Shown: one piece after another, positions 8,359 through 17,234 of the stretch
Layout: every line of letters begins with the position of its first letter
Position numbering within the stretch: position 1 is the stretch's first letter
Source of the DNA: Armatimonadota bacterium
GTDB lineage: Bacteria > Bacteroidota > Ignavibacteria > OLB7
Direction: 5' to 3'
Length of the DNA: 40,004 bases
NCBI GenBank assembly: GCA_020850315.1
Contig: JADZEY010000108.1
Span: 1-40,004, forward strand
Made by a program: the position numbers and the translations under genes
The notes under the pieces: model-generated
What the model saw: the letters and a program-made list of their open reading frames with translations, nothing else
Databases searched by the model: none
Told to the model about the DNA's origin: nothing

Positions 8359-8389
8359 TTTGCAGCGCGTTGGCTTCTGCCTACATTTG
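8359..8389 (+). promoter_or_regulatory. Bacteroidota-type promoter (TTTG-N19-TACATTTG)
   Basis: TTTG at 8359-8362 is followed after exactly 19 bases by TACATTTG at 8382-8389, matching the Bacteroidota primary sigma consensus TTTG/N19-21/TAnnTTTG. Transcription would begin about 8395, very close to the GTG at 8401, giving a nearly leaderless message or implying a later start. Confidence 0.5.
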
Positions 8390-8400
8390 CCCCCCGAAAC

Positions 8401-8787
8401 GTGAAGAAGTTGGCGACCATAGCGCGTACTATCGCGGTGCTGATGCTTGCCGCCGTTTGGCTGGCCGTATCCACCGCAAGCCTTATCCACGATGCCCTAC
8501 ACCATGGGGTGGCCGGGCACGGGGCGGCTTCGCATGGTGATGGCTTCCGCCCCACGTCGGCTGCTTCCAGCACGGTTGTTGCGCTTGATGCTACCGATGC
8601 TCATGCGGCCACAATCGCAGCGTGCTTCTTCTGCATTAACGGCCCGCTATTGCTGTTGCTATCGGTGGTTGCTCCACTGGTTCTTCTGCTTCATTCCTTC
8701 CGTTACCGTCGTTCCCGTTGCTCCTGGGCTATTGCCTACCATCGCTTCCTTCTTCCCCCGCTTCGTGCCCCGCCACAGTTCGGCTGA
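8401..8787 (+). CDS. Small His/Cys-containing membrane protein, DUF2946-like, metal-uptake neighbour
   Basis: The 128-residue reading from GTG 8401 begins VKKLATIARTIAVLMLAAVWLA, a signal or membrane helix. A His-rich segment (LIHDALHHGVAGHGAASHGDG) follows, then a C-FF-C motif, a second hydrophobic helix, and a tail ending LLPPLRAPPQFG. The layout of His-rich loop, CxxC, membrane segment and terminal RAPP recalls DUF2946-type proteins, small proteins often found beside TonB receptors, but the match is by eye. The frame stays open upstream to about 8332. I prefer 8401 because the palindrome and promoter occupy the upstream part. No clear ribosome site is seen. A metal-sensing or chaperone role is inference from residues and neighbours. 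Confidence 0.55.
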   Translation: MKKLATIARTIAVLMLAAVWLAVSTASLIHDALHHGVAGHGAASHGDGFRPTSAASSTVVALDATDAHAATIAACFFCINGPLLLLLSVVAPLVLLLHSFRYRRSRCSWAIAYHRFLLPPLRAPPQFG

Positions 8788-8907
8788 TCTTCACCGCTTC
8801 CGCTTTCCGTTACTCGTTCCCTGAACTTGATTCACTGCTTCGCTTGGTAGCGTGGCTTCCCGTTGTGTGGTTGCCACTGCTGCTGCGTGGCTGTCGCCAA
8901 GATGGTG

Positions 8908-11313
8908 ATGAACCGATTTAACCAGCGATTTCCGCAAACCAACAACGCGGGAACCGCCAATGCCTACTATCTCCTTTTCCTGACAACGCTGCTTGTGGGG
9001 TGCTGTGTGCTCCCCGCATGGAGCGGTGTGCCCGGTGGTCCCGATAAGGTTCCGCACGCACGGCTGTACGGCCACGTACTGGATAGCCTTACCGATCGCC
9101 CGCTGGTCTCGGCTACGGTTGCAATCCCCGAATTAAAACGGGGAACGTTTGCCGGGCGCGATGGATCGTTCGAACTGACAGGCCTTCCTTCGGGGCAGTA
9201 TCAGGTGGTGGTGACAATGGTGGGCTATGCCGAACAACGGATGCTTGTTGATCTGAACCATGAGGAGTATCTGACGATTCGCCTTGCCCCAAAAGATGTT
9301 CAAGGAGGGCAAATTACCGTTAGCGATCGTGCCGATGGGTCGGGTCTGCTCGGTTCCTCCCGCTCGGTGACGGTGCTGACCGAGGCCGATCTGGAAAAAA
9401 CTCGCGGCCAAACCCTTGGCGAATCGCTGAAAGACGTTGCCGGGGTGGCATTGCTCAGCACGGGGCCCTCCATTGCTAAACCGGTAATTCGGGGGCTGCA
9501 TAGCCAGCGGGTGTTGGTGGTGAACGCTGGGGTTCAGCAAGAAGGGCAGCAGTGGGGTGCCGAACACGCGCCGGAAATTGACCCCTTCTCCCCTTCCAGC
9601 ATCCAAGTATTGCGGGGGCCGGCGGGGGTGGAGTTCGGGGCCGGCGCAATCGGTGGAGTGATCCGCCTTGAGCCGCGCCCGCTCCCCAGCAAGGTTGGAG
9701 TTGATGGTGATTTGAATCTCAACCTGTTTTCCAACAATATGCAAGGCTCGGGAGGGTTGCTGTTGGAAGGGGGGCTTGGGGCGGGATTGTCGGCACGGCT
9801 GCAAGGGAGCTTGCGGAAAGCTGGCGATTCACGCACCCCCAACTACGTTCTTAGCAACACCGGATTTGAGGAGTCGAACGGGTCGCTAACGTTCGGCTGG
9901 CAGGGGGAGCGTTCCGGGGCCGAGCTACTGGTCAGCCATTTCGGCACAACGCTTGGCATCTTCCGTGGCTCGCATATCGAGACCGCCGATGATCTGCTTC
10001 GGGCAATCGAGCGTGGTCGCCCGGCTGTTGAGCATCCCTTTGGCTATCAGATTGCTGCGCCGCGCCAGGAGATCACCCACAACACCATCTCCCTGAATGC
10101 CCATTACGTTGCGCCCTCGGTTGGGAAGTATGATCTGCAATATGGATTCCAGCAAAACCACCGGCAGGAGTTCGATTCCCACAATCGCCGTTACGGTGGC
10201 GACACCACTGGCCAGCTTGCCGCGCGCCGTGCCGCGTTGGATATGACCCTCACCACCTACACACTTGGTGCAAAGCTGCACCACAACGGCATTGGCCCGC
10301 TGTACGGAACCGTTGGCGCAGAAGGAATGCGGCAGGGGAATGTGTTGGATGGTCAGATATTTCTGATCCCGCAGTACCGGATGTACAGCGGTGGAATCTA
10401 CCTGCTGGAAAACGCCCAGTTTGGCGATCTGTTGCTGAGCGGAGGGTTGCGCTACGATTACCGCTGGACAAAAGTCTATCAGCTTCCCGCAAAACGGATT
10501 ACCGACACCACACTGGACTACGGCAGCCTAACGGCAGCGATAGGCGCAACCTGGGGTTTTGCCGAGGCATGGTCCTTGAACGGAAACATCGGTAGCTCCT
10601 GGAGGCCGCCGGGGGTGAACGAACTGTACAGCAACGACGTGCATCACGGCGCGGCGCAGTTCGAGATTGGAAGCCTGAAGATCGGTAGCGAGCGGGCCTA
10701 CAACATGGATTTTACGCTGAAGCACCTGAGCGAACAAGCACGTGGTGAGATCAGCATCTACGCCACAACGTTCGACGGCTTCATCTACCTTCGTCCCGAC
10801 ACCGTGCCCACCGTCACGATTCGTGGGGCATATCCCACGTTCCGCTACACCCAATCCGACGCGCTGTTAATGGGGATTGATGGAACGATTGAGTACCACC
10901 TTCTGGACCCGTTGCACGTTGGGGCAACGCTCAGCATTGTTCGCGGCGATAACACCACCACAAACGAGCCACTGCTTGGGATGCCAGGCGACAGGCTTCG
11001 GCTAATGGCACACATTGACGTGCCGGAAGTAGGTGATTGGTTGATTGCCCCCTACATCGAGCCATCGGCGCAGATGGTGCGAACCCAGACGCGCTATCCT
11101 GCCGGCGTTGATTACGCCCCACCCCCTTCCGGCTACACCCTGTTCAACCTTGACGCTGGGGCGCGGATCAGCCTTCTTTCGCATCCGATCACCCTTGCCG
11201 TCAGCGTCCAAAACATTTTCAACACCAGTTACCGCGATTACCTAAGCCGCTACCGTTATTTCAGCGATGACCCTGGAAGAACTGTGGTGCTGCGGATGGG
11301 GATAACGCTGTGA
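8908..11313 (+). CDS. TonB-dependent outer-membrane receptor, ZnuD-like
   Basis: About 801 residues with an N-terminal signal segment (residues 20-40). A CarboxypepD_reg-like domain follows (LYGHVLDSLTDRPLVSATVAI ... GQYQVVVTMVGYAEQ), then a plug domain (SVTVLTEADLEKTRGQTLGESLKDVAGV ... VIRGLHSQRVLVVNAG), then a beta-barrel ending in the aromatic-rich GRTVVLRMGITL. NELYSNDVHHGAAQFEIGS in the barrel closely matches the ZnuD-like receptors of Bacteroidota as I recall them. Such receptors import metals or metal chelates across the outer membrane. An ATG six bases earlier (8902) is an equal alternative. The downstream lipoprotein follows after 49 bases and the His/Cys protein precedes it, so the three form a probable metal-uptake operon. 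Zinc as substrate is inference. Confidence 0.87.
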   Translation: MNRFNQRFPQTNNAGTANAYYLLFLTTLLVGCCVLPAWSGVPGGPDKVPHARLYGHVLDSLTDRPLVSATVAIPELKRGTFAGRDGSFELTGLPSGQYQVVVTMVGYAEQRMLVDLNHEEYLTIRLAPKDVQGGQITVSDRADGSGLLGSSRSVTVLTEADLEKTRGQTLGESLKDVAGVALLSTGPSIAKPVIRGLHSQRVLVVNAGVQQEGQQWGAEHAPEIDPFSPSSIQVLRGPAGVEFGAGAIGGVIRLEPRPLPSKVGVDGDLNLNLFSNNMQGSGGLLLEGGLGAGLSARLQGSLRKAGDSRTPNYVLSNTGFEESNGSLTFGWQGERSGAELLVSHFGTTLGIFRGSHIETADDLLRAIERGRPAVEHPFGYQIAAPRQEITHNTISLNAHYVAPSVGKYDLQYGFQQNHRQEFDSHNRRYGGDTTGQLAARRAALDMTLTTYTLGAKLHHNGIGPLYGTVGAEGMRQGNVLDGQIFLIPQYRMYSGGIYLLENAQFGDLLLSGGLRYDYRWTKVYQLPAKRITDTTLDYGSLTAAIGATWGFAEAWSLNGNIGSSWRPPGVNELYSNDVHHGAAQFEIGSLKIGSERAYNMDFTLKHLSEQARGEISIYATTFDGFIYLRPDTVPTVTIRGAYPTFRYTQSDALLMGIDGTIEYHLLDPLHVGATLSIVRGDNTTTNEPLLGMPGDRLRLMAHIDVPEVGDWLIAPYIEPSAQMVRTQTRYPAGVDYAPPPSGYTLFNLDAGARISLLSHPITLAVSVQNIFNTSYRDYLSRYRYFSDDPGRTVVLRMGITL

Positions 11314-11362
11314 AATAGGAACGTCAGAACTCACATAATCAACTTGTCAAGGAGACAAACCG

Positions 11363-11929
11363 ATGAATCGCTTCCAGAGCCTCACCATCGTTGCCGGGCT
11401 GTTGTCCATGCTGATTGCCAGCTGTAGCGACGACCCCAGCACCGGGCCAGATGCCCCCGAACATGAAGAGCCGAACAAGGTACTACTACAGTTGACCAAT
11501 TTGGCCAATGCAAGCGATGTTGTCACCGCTACCTTCTTTGATGAAGACGATGCCGGGGGGGACGCGCCAACCATTGACACCGTACGGCTAACCAGCAACG
11601 CAACCTACAGCGGAACAATTCGGCTGTATCACCAACACGGGGCCACCATCGAAGAGCTAACAGCGGACATCGAGCGGCTGAAAGATGAGCATCAATTCTT
11701 CTACACAGCAGAGGGCGGGATTGCCGGGCGGGTATTTATCACCCCCACCGACAAGGATTCCAAAAATCTACCAGTTGGGTTGAAGTTTACCGCAGTGGTG
11801 GGGAACGGCGTGCCAACAACAGGAACGCTGAATGTGATATTGGGGCATTTCGATGAGGCTCCAAAAGATGGCGTTACCCTTAGCCCAGAATCAGATATAG
11901 ATATTGATTTTCCGGTGGTGGTGAAGTAA
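11363..11929 (+). CDS. TonB-receptor-associated lipoprotein (family sometimes labelled type 1 periplasmic binding fold)
   Basis: The 188-residue product has a signal peptide with lipobox LIASC (Cys at residue 21) and then an acidic linker. The mature part shows TATFFDEDDAGGDAPTIDTV, a TYSGTIRLY strand and a KDEHQFFY motif. These are hallmarks of a small lipoprotein family found immediately after ZnuD-like TonB receptors in Flavobacteria-type genomes. AAGGAG lies eight bases before the ATG at 11363. The conserved placement suggests a surface or periplasmic partner of the receptor. The biochemical role is not known. Confidence 0.78.
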   Translation: MNRFQSLTIVAGLLSMLIASCSDDPSTGPDAPEHEEPNKVLLQLTNLANASDVVTATFFDEDDAGGDAPTIDTVRLTSNATYSGTIRLYHQHGATIEELTADIERLKDEHQFFYTAEGGIAGRVFITPTDKDSKNLPVGLKFTAVVGNGVPTTGTLNVILGHFDEAPKDGVTLSPESDIDIDFPVVVK

Positions 11930-11987
11930 GCCAATTCCCTCCCCCGGTTCAGTTCAACAACAACAGTTTGCCGTGGCAGCACTATCC

Positions 11988-12413
11988 TTACTCAGGTTGT
12001 GGTGCTGCGGCAAGCTCTTTTTGTTGGTCGGGGTTGGTAAGGGCTTCCTTCGGTAGCGTTTTCATTCGCAGAAGGTAGGTGGTGGTGCAGGTTGCGGTGC
12101 AGATCAATGCCACCGTTGCTGTCCACCGTCCAATGCTGTAGATGGAGAAGCCAATAGATACCCAAAGAAAACCAAGTGTTATCACCTTTGCCCGCATTGG
12201 CATTCCACGCCGCTCCTTGATGTTCCTGATGTAGGGGCCAAGATGCCGGTGGTTCATCAACCAGTCATGCAGCCGCTTGGAACCCCGCACGTAGCAGGCC
12301 GAGGCAAGCAGCAAGAACGGAGTAGTGGGAAGCAGCGGCAGAAAAATGCCAGCCACACCAACCCCCACAAAGAAGGTCCCAAGAACGTTGTAGAAGATTT
12401 TTATGGGGGTCAT
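11988..12413 (-). CDS. YbaN-family (DUF454) inner-membrane protein
   Basis: A 141-residue membrane protein. The opening helix region FYNVLGTFFVGVGVAGIFLPLLPTTPFLLLASACY and the following RGSKRLHDWLMNHRHLGPYI are diagnostic of DUF454/YbaN proteins, with the conserved LPLLPTTPF turn. Two further helices follow around residues 80-120. Function in the family is unknown. ATG 12411-12413 is preferred over an upstream TTG at 12437 because the conserved domain begins right after it, although no ribosome site is clear. It follows the PDZ repeat gene by 45 bases on the same strand, so co-transcription is likely, and it converges with the lipoprotein gene. Confidence 0.87.
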   Translation of the reverse strand: MTPIKIFYNVLGTFFVGVGVAGIFLPLLPTTPFLLLASACYVRGSKRLHDWLMNHRHLGPYIRNIKERRGMPMRAKVITLGFLWVSIGFSIYSIGRWTATVALICTATCTTTYLLRMKTLPKEALTNPDQQKELAAAPQPE

Positions 12414-12458
12414 AACACTTGCAAGATAGCATCGCAAAACTGTGATGAGTGATCCGAT

Positions 12459-14885
12459 TTATTTCCCCCCATCATCAAACACTATCCCCTTGTTCCCTTT
12501 CACCACTGCTGTTCCAGGGCGGACCCGTGGCTCCACGTAGTAGTCATCCCCATGCCCAATATCCAGCAGCAATCCCAACGATCCATGCTTCCGTGGGCGG
12601 TTGAAGTTCCCGCCCCCCTGGCTGTGTGTGGTGTCGCTTAGCTTGATGTAGTAGTGGTCGTTCCCGTTGTAATCCAGCAGCCACGCAAACGCGACGTTCA
12701 GCGCCGAACCCTGACTACTGGTGGAGCCACGATAGGTGTCGTTTCCGGCAAGGTCCTCCAGGCAGCCGCTGGACCAGTCGTGCGCGTTTCCCTGCTCAAG
12801 GCCGTGATAGGCATCGTACATATCATCGCCGGCATCATCCAGCAACGCGCCAAACGAAAGATGGATACCGCTCCCCTGCGAGTACTGCCCAGCGGTGTAG
12901 CGGTCGTAGCCCTCGGCATCGTGCAGTATCCCCAGCGCGTACCAGTAGCTTCCCCCCTGGCTGAAAAAATCGCTGGCGTACAGGTCGCTGCCGCGGCGGT
13001 CGCTTAGCAGGCCGATTCCGCCGTCGGTTCCAATTCCCGTGGTCCAGGGGCGCATCCCGTAGCCGAATCCTTGCGACATCGCCAAGTGCGCCCGCCCTGG
13101 ATAACGCGAGTCGGGAATTTTCCAGCCGGCGCGGTAGCTGTCGTTCCCTTCCGTTTCAAGGATTGCCCCATAGCCCCGCGCATATCCGAACGCTTGCGAG
13201 AAGACCTCCGACGAGTACTGGTCGGCCCCACCCCCTTCCCAAATGATCCCGGCCCCCAAAAATCCTGCCCCTTGCGAACACCACCGTGCGGTGTACACGT
13301 CATCCCCCGCGTAGTCGGCCAGCACGCCAATTCCCAACAGGCCCGCCCCTTGCGAGAACATGGCCGCCCGATAGGTGTCGTTCCCCTGAAGATCAACCAG
13401 CATATCCACCGCGCCAACGCCGGCACCTTGCCCTGTGGTGTTGCTGTGGTACAGGTCATCACCGCCAACATCAACCAGCAAGCGGAAGGAACCGAGCGTT
13501 GCCGGGGGAAGCTGATACACGTCATCGCCCCCCACATCCATGATGAACAGAAACGTGCCACTGTAGCGATTTGGCCCCGGCCCACCAATCACGCAACGCC
13601 CCTGCGGTGTTGTCCATTCGTGAATCACGGTTCCGGTTACTCCATCGGCTCTTGGTGAGGAATGGGGTGTTGGAATGGTGGACGCTATCTGCCGTATCCA
13701 TCCGGTGTCGGCCAACGTGGCCAGCATCTGCGCGGCGGTGAACAACGCGGCCATATCTACCTTGTCGGCTTCGGCGAACAGCGCGGCCATGCGCGACTCC
13801 TGGGCGTTGCGGGCATTGCGGCGGCGGGTGCGGTCGCCGATGGAGTCAAGCAAGGTTTCCCAATCATGCTCAATATCCAGAATCCGCATCAGCTGCGCCG
13901 TCAGCGAGTCAAGGTTGGGGCGCACCGGGGAATAGGCCCTGTCCAACTGCTGTTGCACCGCCGCAAACCCAGCCGCTACTGCATCGAAATTGGTGGGCTG
14001 CGCAGCAGTTGGCAGCTCCGCTGGCAAGCCAACCGGAAGGTCCAGCGCGTGGCCGGCAGCCCACAACGCACCGGCGACTCCATTGGCCCCGAACGAACTC
14101 CATGCTTCTTCCGACAAATACCGTGAGTAGGCCGCCAGCCGTGTGGGATGGTTGTGCAGATAGGTGATGGCGTTCAATCGCCACGGATTGGGGCGGCCCG
14201 CAAAGGGGACTGTGCAAAAATCTTGGTCGCTAATCACCCGCATCTGCTTCTTGATGGTATCCCCCCAAGCGGTAAGCCCTTGTTCGGCCAGCGTCTGCCC
14301 AAGCCAGCTTGCTTGCGTTGTCGGGAACACCCCCCGCCCGTTGAATTGCGGCTCCAGAAACGGCATTGGTGTTCGGGTTGCGGTTGCAAGCCGGATGGGG
14401 AATTCCCTCACCACTCCATCCCGCAAGATGCGGAACCAGGCCGTGTCGCCGGGGCGCATATCGCGGGCGGTGATGGCCATGTATTCATCGCCGTTATGCA
14501 GGCTGTCGCCGATCGGTTTCCCGTTCATTGATAGGATAATATCGCCGATGAAGATTCCCGATTCATCCGCCGGCCAGTGTGGCATCAGGTGCCAAATCTT
14601 GAAGCCCCTTGCGCCAGCAGGGAAACCGGCCAGCACCGCTGCGGTGTCGGCGGGAACCGGGTTGCTGTAGATGCCAAGCCGTGGGCGCAGTGGATCCGGC
14701 GGGCCAGGCCACGTAAATGCGGGAAGGTCCACCACCCGTAGGCTTTCGCGGATGAGTGAGTCGAGCCGGGAGGGTTGGGCAGCAGCGGGGATGCTGGCCG
14801 CAATGCAGAAAACGCAGAAGAGAATAGACCACAGAGGGGACAGAGGCAGAGCGGGGAAAAGCGTGCGCGGGAAACGGTTGTTCAT
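12459..14885 (-). CDS. Exported PDZ protein with about 12 GxDxY/SQG repeats (predicted beta-solenoid)
   Basis: The 808-residue product has an N-terminal signal (hydrophobic stretch about residues 15-35 ending in PAAAQ). A PDZ-like domain covers about residues 90-180 (GFPAGARGFKIWHLMPHWPADESGIFIGDIILSMNGK). A helical, less conserved middle follows. From roughly residue 440 the chain is a run of units ending in G-[ND]-D-x-Y (GDDVY, GDDLY, GNDTY, GADQY, GNDSY, GSDLY, GYDRY, GDDMY, GNDHY, GDDYY), joined by FSQGxGxGxxGxLxD segments. The spacing of 25-45 residues and small/acidic residues suggest a calcium-binding or stacked beta-solenoid; this is inference. The start ATG at 14885 is chosen because it opens the signal peptide. 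It is divergent from gcvT. Confidence 0.75.
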   Translation of the reverse strand: MNNRFPRTLFPALPLSPLWSILFCVFCIAASIPAAAQPSRLDSLIRESLRVVDLPAFTWPGPPDPLRPRLGIYSNPVPADTAAVLAGFPAGARGFKIWHLMPHWPADESGIFIGDIILSMNGKPIGDSLHNGDEYMAITARDMRPGDTAWFRILRDGVVREFPIRLATATRTPMPFLEPQFNGRGVFPTTQASWLGQTLAEQGLTAWGDTIKKQMRVISDQDFCTVPFAGRPNPWRLNAITYLHNHPTRLAAYSRYLSEEAWSSFGANGVAGALWAAGHALDLPVGLPAELPTAAQPTNFDAVAAGFAAVQQQLDRAYSPVRPNLDSLTAQLMRILDIEHDWETLLDSIGDRTRRRNARNAQESRMAALFAEADKVDMAALFTAAQMLATLADTGWIRQIASTIPTPHSSPRADGVTGTVIHEWTTPQGRCVIGGPGPNRYSGTFLFIMDVGGDDVYQLPPATLGSFRLLVDVGGDDLYHSNTTGQGAGVGAVDMLVDLQGNDTYRAAMFSQGAGLLGIGVLADYAGDDVYTARWCSQGAGFLGAGIIWEGGGADQYSSEVFSQAFGYARGYGAILETEGNDSYRAGWKIPDSRYPGRAHLAMSQGFGYGMRPWTTGIGTDGGIGLLSDRRGSDLYASDFFSQGGSYWYALGILHDAEGYDRYTAGQYSQGSGIHLSFGALLDDAGDDMYDAYHGLEQGNAHDWSSGCLEDLAGNDTYRGSTSSQGSALNVAFAWLLDYNGNDHYYIKLSDTTHSQGGGNFNRPRKHGSLGLLLDIGHGDDYYVEPRVRPGTAVVKGNKGIVFDDGGK

Positions 14886-15050
14886 TGCATTGCTGGTTTG
14901 GATTGGAAGCAAAGGGAATATATCGCCAACAAGATTACCGCTTGCAACGGCAGATTGGCCGGGGAGTTCTGGCAGCGGTTTTGTAAGTTCGCCCCGCAAA
15001 TGCTCCACAGGGCTTGCTCTTCAATCCGCTTTAACTGACCGCATCCACCA

Positions 15051-16154
15051 ATGACCGAAACCGCACTGAAACGCACAGCGTTCTACGACCTCCATCTGGC
15101 CGCTGGGGCCAAGATTGTCCCCTTTGCTGGGTTCGAAATGCCCGTGTCGTATCGGGGAATTGTTTCCGAACACACGGCCGTTCGCCAGCGGGTTGGGGTG
15201 TTCGATGTCTCGCACATGGGCGAGGTTCTGGTGACAGGGCCAAACGCTCTAGAGTTCGTGCAGAAGATCACCGTCAACGATGCCTCGGTATTGGCCGTTG
15301 GGCAAGCCCAATACAGTGCCATGTGCCGCCCCGATGGTGGCATTGTGGACGACCTCCTTGTCTATTATCGCGGGCCGGAACACTACCTGCTGGTGATTAA
15401 CGGGGCGAACATTGACAAAGACTTCGCGTGGATGCAGCAGAACGCTATCGAAGGGGCAACCCTGGTGAACGCTTCCGACGACTACTCGCTGCTGGCGATC
15501 CAGGGGCCGAAGTCGTTAGAGACTCTGCAGAAGCTGACCGACACCAACCTTAGCACGCTGGAATACTACCACTTTGCCGAAGGGGAAATTGCTGGCGTTC
15601 CAGCAATCATCTCCCGTACCGGCTACACCGGCGAACTTGGCTTCGAACTCTATTTCAGCAGCAACCGCCAACCCAGCGAAACGGTCTGGAATGCAGTGAT
15701 GGAGGCCGGTGCCGAGTTCGGAATCGAGCCAACTGGCTTGGGCGCGCGCGACACGCTCCGGTTGGAGATGGGTTACTGCCTGTACGGCAACGACATCACC
15801 GACCACACCAACACCATCGAGGCAGGGTTGGGGTGGATCACGAAGCTGGACAAAGGTGAGTTCAACGGGCGGGAAGCACTGGCCGCAGTGAAGGCCGCAA
15901 AACCATCACGGAAACTGGTGGCGTTCCAGATGAACGAGCGGGGCATCCCACGCCAGCACTACAAGATTGCCGCCGATGGACGCGAAATCGGCGAAGTCAC
16001 CAGTGGAACATCCTCGCCAACGCTATCGGAAGGAATTGGGATGGGATACGTGGAGTCGGCGTTTGCAAAATCCGGAACGGAGATCGCCATTGTCATTCGC
16101 GACAAACATATCCCGGCAACAATTGTGAAGCTCCCGTTTGTGAAAAAAGGGTGA
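15051..16154 (+). CDS. gcvT: Aminomethyltransferase, glycine cleavage T protein
   Basis: A 367-residue enzyme of normal GcvT length. It transfers the methylene carbon from aminomethyl-lipoyl H-protein to tetrahydrofolate and releases ammonia. Visible signatures include FDVSHMGEV near residue 50, YSAMCRPDGGIVDDLLVYY near residue 90, RTGYTGELGFELY near residue 190 and GARDTLRLEMGYCLYGNDI near residue 230, all typical of GCV_T. The C-terminal domain ends with GYVESAF and IPATIVKLPFVKK. No H- or P-protein gene is adjacent. Divergent from the PDZ gene, it is followed by an intrinsic terminator at 16169-16201, so it is probably a single-gene unit. No glycine riboswitch was recognised upstream. Confidence 0.96.
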   Translation: MTETALKRTAFYDLHLAAGAKIVPFAGFEMPVSYRGIVSEHTAVRQRVGVFDVSHMGEVLVTGPNALEFVQKITVNDASVLAVGQAQYSAMCRPDGGIVDDLLVYYRGPEHYLLVINGANIDKDFAWMQQNAIEGATLVNASDDYSLLAIQGPKSLETLQKLTDTNLSTLEYYHFAEGEIAGVPAIISRTGYTGELGFELYFSSNRQPSETVWNAVMEAGAEFGIEPTGLGARDTLRLEMGYCLYGNDITDHTNTIEAGLGWITKLDKGEFNGREALAAVKAAKPSRKLVAFQMNERGIPRQHYKIAADGREIGEVTSGTSSPTLSEGIGMGYVESAFAKSGTEIAIVIRDKHIPATIVKLPFVKKG

Positions 16155-16168
16155 TGATAGCATTGCAG

Positions 16169-16201
16169 AAAAAGGCATACCGATTGGTGTTGCCCCTTTT
16201 T
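16169..16201 (+). terminator. Intrinsic terminator after gcvT
   Basis: An A-run followed by GGCA-t-ACC, a 4-base loop, GGT-gt-TGCC and then CCTTTTT forms an imperfect hairpin ending in a T-run. It starts 15 bases after the gcvT stop codon and ends before the YbbR gene. Confidence 0.68.
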
Positions 16202-16228
16202 CACTATTGATCCAAACCTCTATTTCCT

Positions 16229-17185
16229 GTGAGCCAACGCAACAAAAAGGCCAGCTTGTGGCGTGTGTTAGGGGCGTTTTTTTTCGCAGCACTGCTGTGG
16301 GGGATCACCGCCCTTTCCGACACGTACAGCTCTAGTCTGAGCCTTCCGCTGCGCGTGGATCTTCCCCCCGACCAAGCGTTGCTGGAGCCCCTTCCTTCCA
16401 CTATCGAGGTAACGCTTCGGGCCAGCGGTTGGGCGTTGCTGAAAATGCAAGCAACGGGGCAGACCGAATGCGTGCTTCACCCGGCGGTGCGGGGCCAAGA
16501 AAAACAGCGCGAGGTGATGGTGGACCGCGCTGCGTTGCTAACCGAAGTGCGTGCCGGATTGCCAGGAGCCGAGCAAGTCACCAACGTCTATCCGGATTCG
16601 CTGACGATGGTGATTGGCCGCGTGGCAAGCAAGCGCGTGCCACTGATACCGGTGGGGATCATCAACACACGGCAGGGGTTCGAGGTGATTGGAAATTACC
16701 AGATAACCCCCGATAGCGTCACCATCATCGGCTCGGCAAAAGCCTTGCAGGGAACCACAGCATGGACTACCGAGCCGATTCAGTTGGAAGATATCCACCA
16801 ACCAGTTTCCCGGATGCGTATTCGGGTAAGCGACACGCTTCCCGGTGTTGTTCGCCCAACGCCATTGATTGCCGAGCTTAGTGCTGATGTGCAGGAGACC
16901 GCCGAGCGCACCTTCCCGGATATTCCGATCATCAACCGAGCTGCCGCACGCGACACCACGTTGAAATTGGTGTTGCAACCGGAGCGTGTGGCAATTTGGG
17001 TGCGTGGCGGTGCACGCGACCTTAGCCGGTTAAATCCCCGATTGTTGCGGGTCTGGATTGATGTTGCCCCCGGTATTGATACCCTAGGCTACGCCCGCCC
17101 GCGCCTGCTAAATTTACCGCCCGGGCTTCGGGTTATCCGCTTTAGCCCCGAACGGGTGAGGTATCTATGGAGGAAGGAACGGTAG
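16229..17185 (+). CDS. YbbR-domain membrane-anchored protein
   Basis: A 318-residue protein starting at GTG 16229. It has one N-terminal membrane helix (residues about 10-28, VLGAFFFAALLWGITAL) and then an extracytoplasmic beta-rich region of repeated YbbR-like modules: SLPLRVDLPPDQALLEPLPSTIEVTLRASG, and YQITPDSVTIIGSAKALQGTTAWTTEPIQLEDI further on. In Firmicutes the YbbR protein CdaR regulates the diadenylate cyclase CdaA. No cdaA is present here, so that function is not shown. The gene sits just after the gcvT terminator and 49 bases before the XRE-cupin regulator, with which it may be co-transcribed. Confidence 0.78.
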   Translation: MSQRNKKASLWRVLGAFFFAALLWGITALSDTYSSSLSLPLRVDLPPDQALLEPLPSTIEVTLRASGWALLKMQATGQTECVLHPAVRGQEKQREVMVDRAALLTEVRAGLPGAEQVTNVYPDSLTMVIGRVASKRVPLIPVGIINTRQGFEVIGNYQITPDSVTIIGSAKALQGTTAWTTEPIQLEDIHQPVSRMRIRVSDTLPGVVRPTPLIAELSADVQETAERTFPDIPIINRAAARDTTLKLVLQPERVAIWVRGGARDLSRLNPRLLRVWIDVAPGIDTLGYARPRLLNLPPGLRVIRFSPERVRYLWRKER

Positions 17186-17234
17186 CCGTTAGCATCATCT
17201 TCCCATCCCTGAACAAACCGCAGCAATAACTACC

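Noticed and set aside
14886-15050. Glycine riboswitch upstream of gcvT
   Set aside because: The 165-base leader shows none of the conserved glycine-aptamer core that I could recognise.
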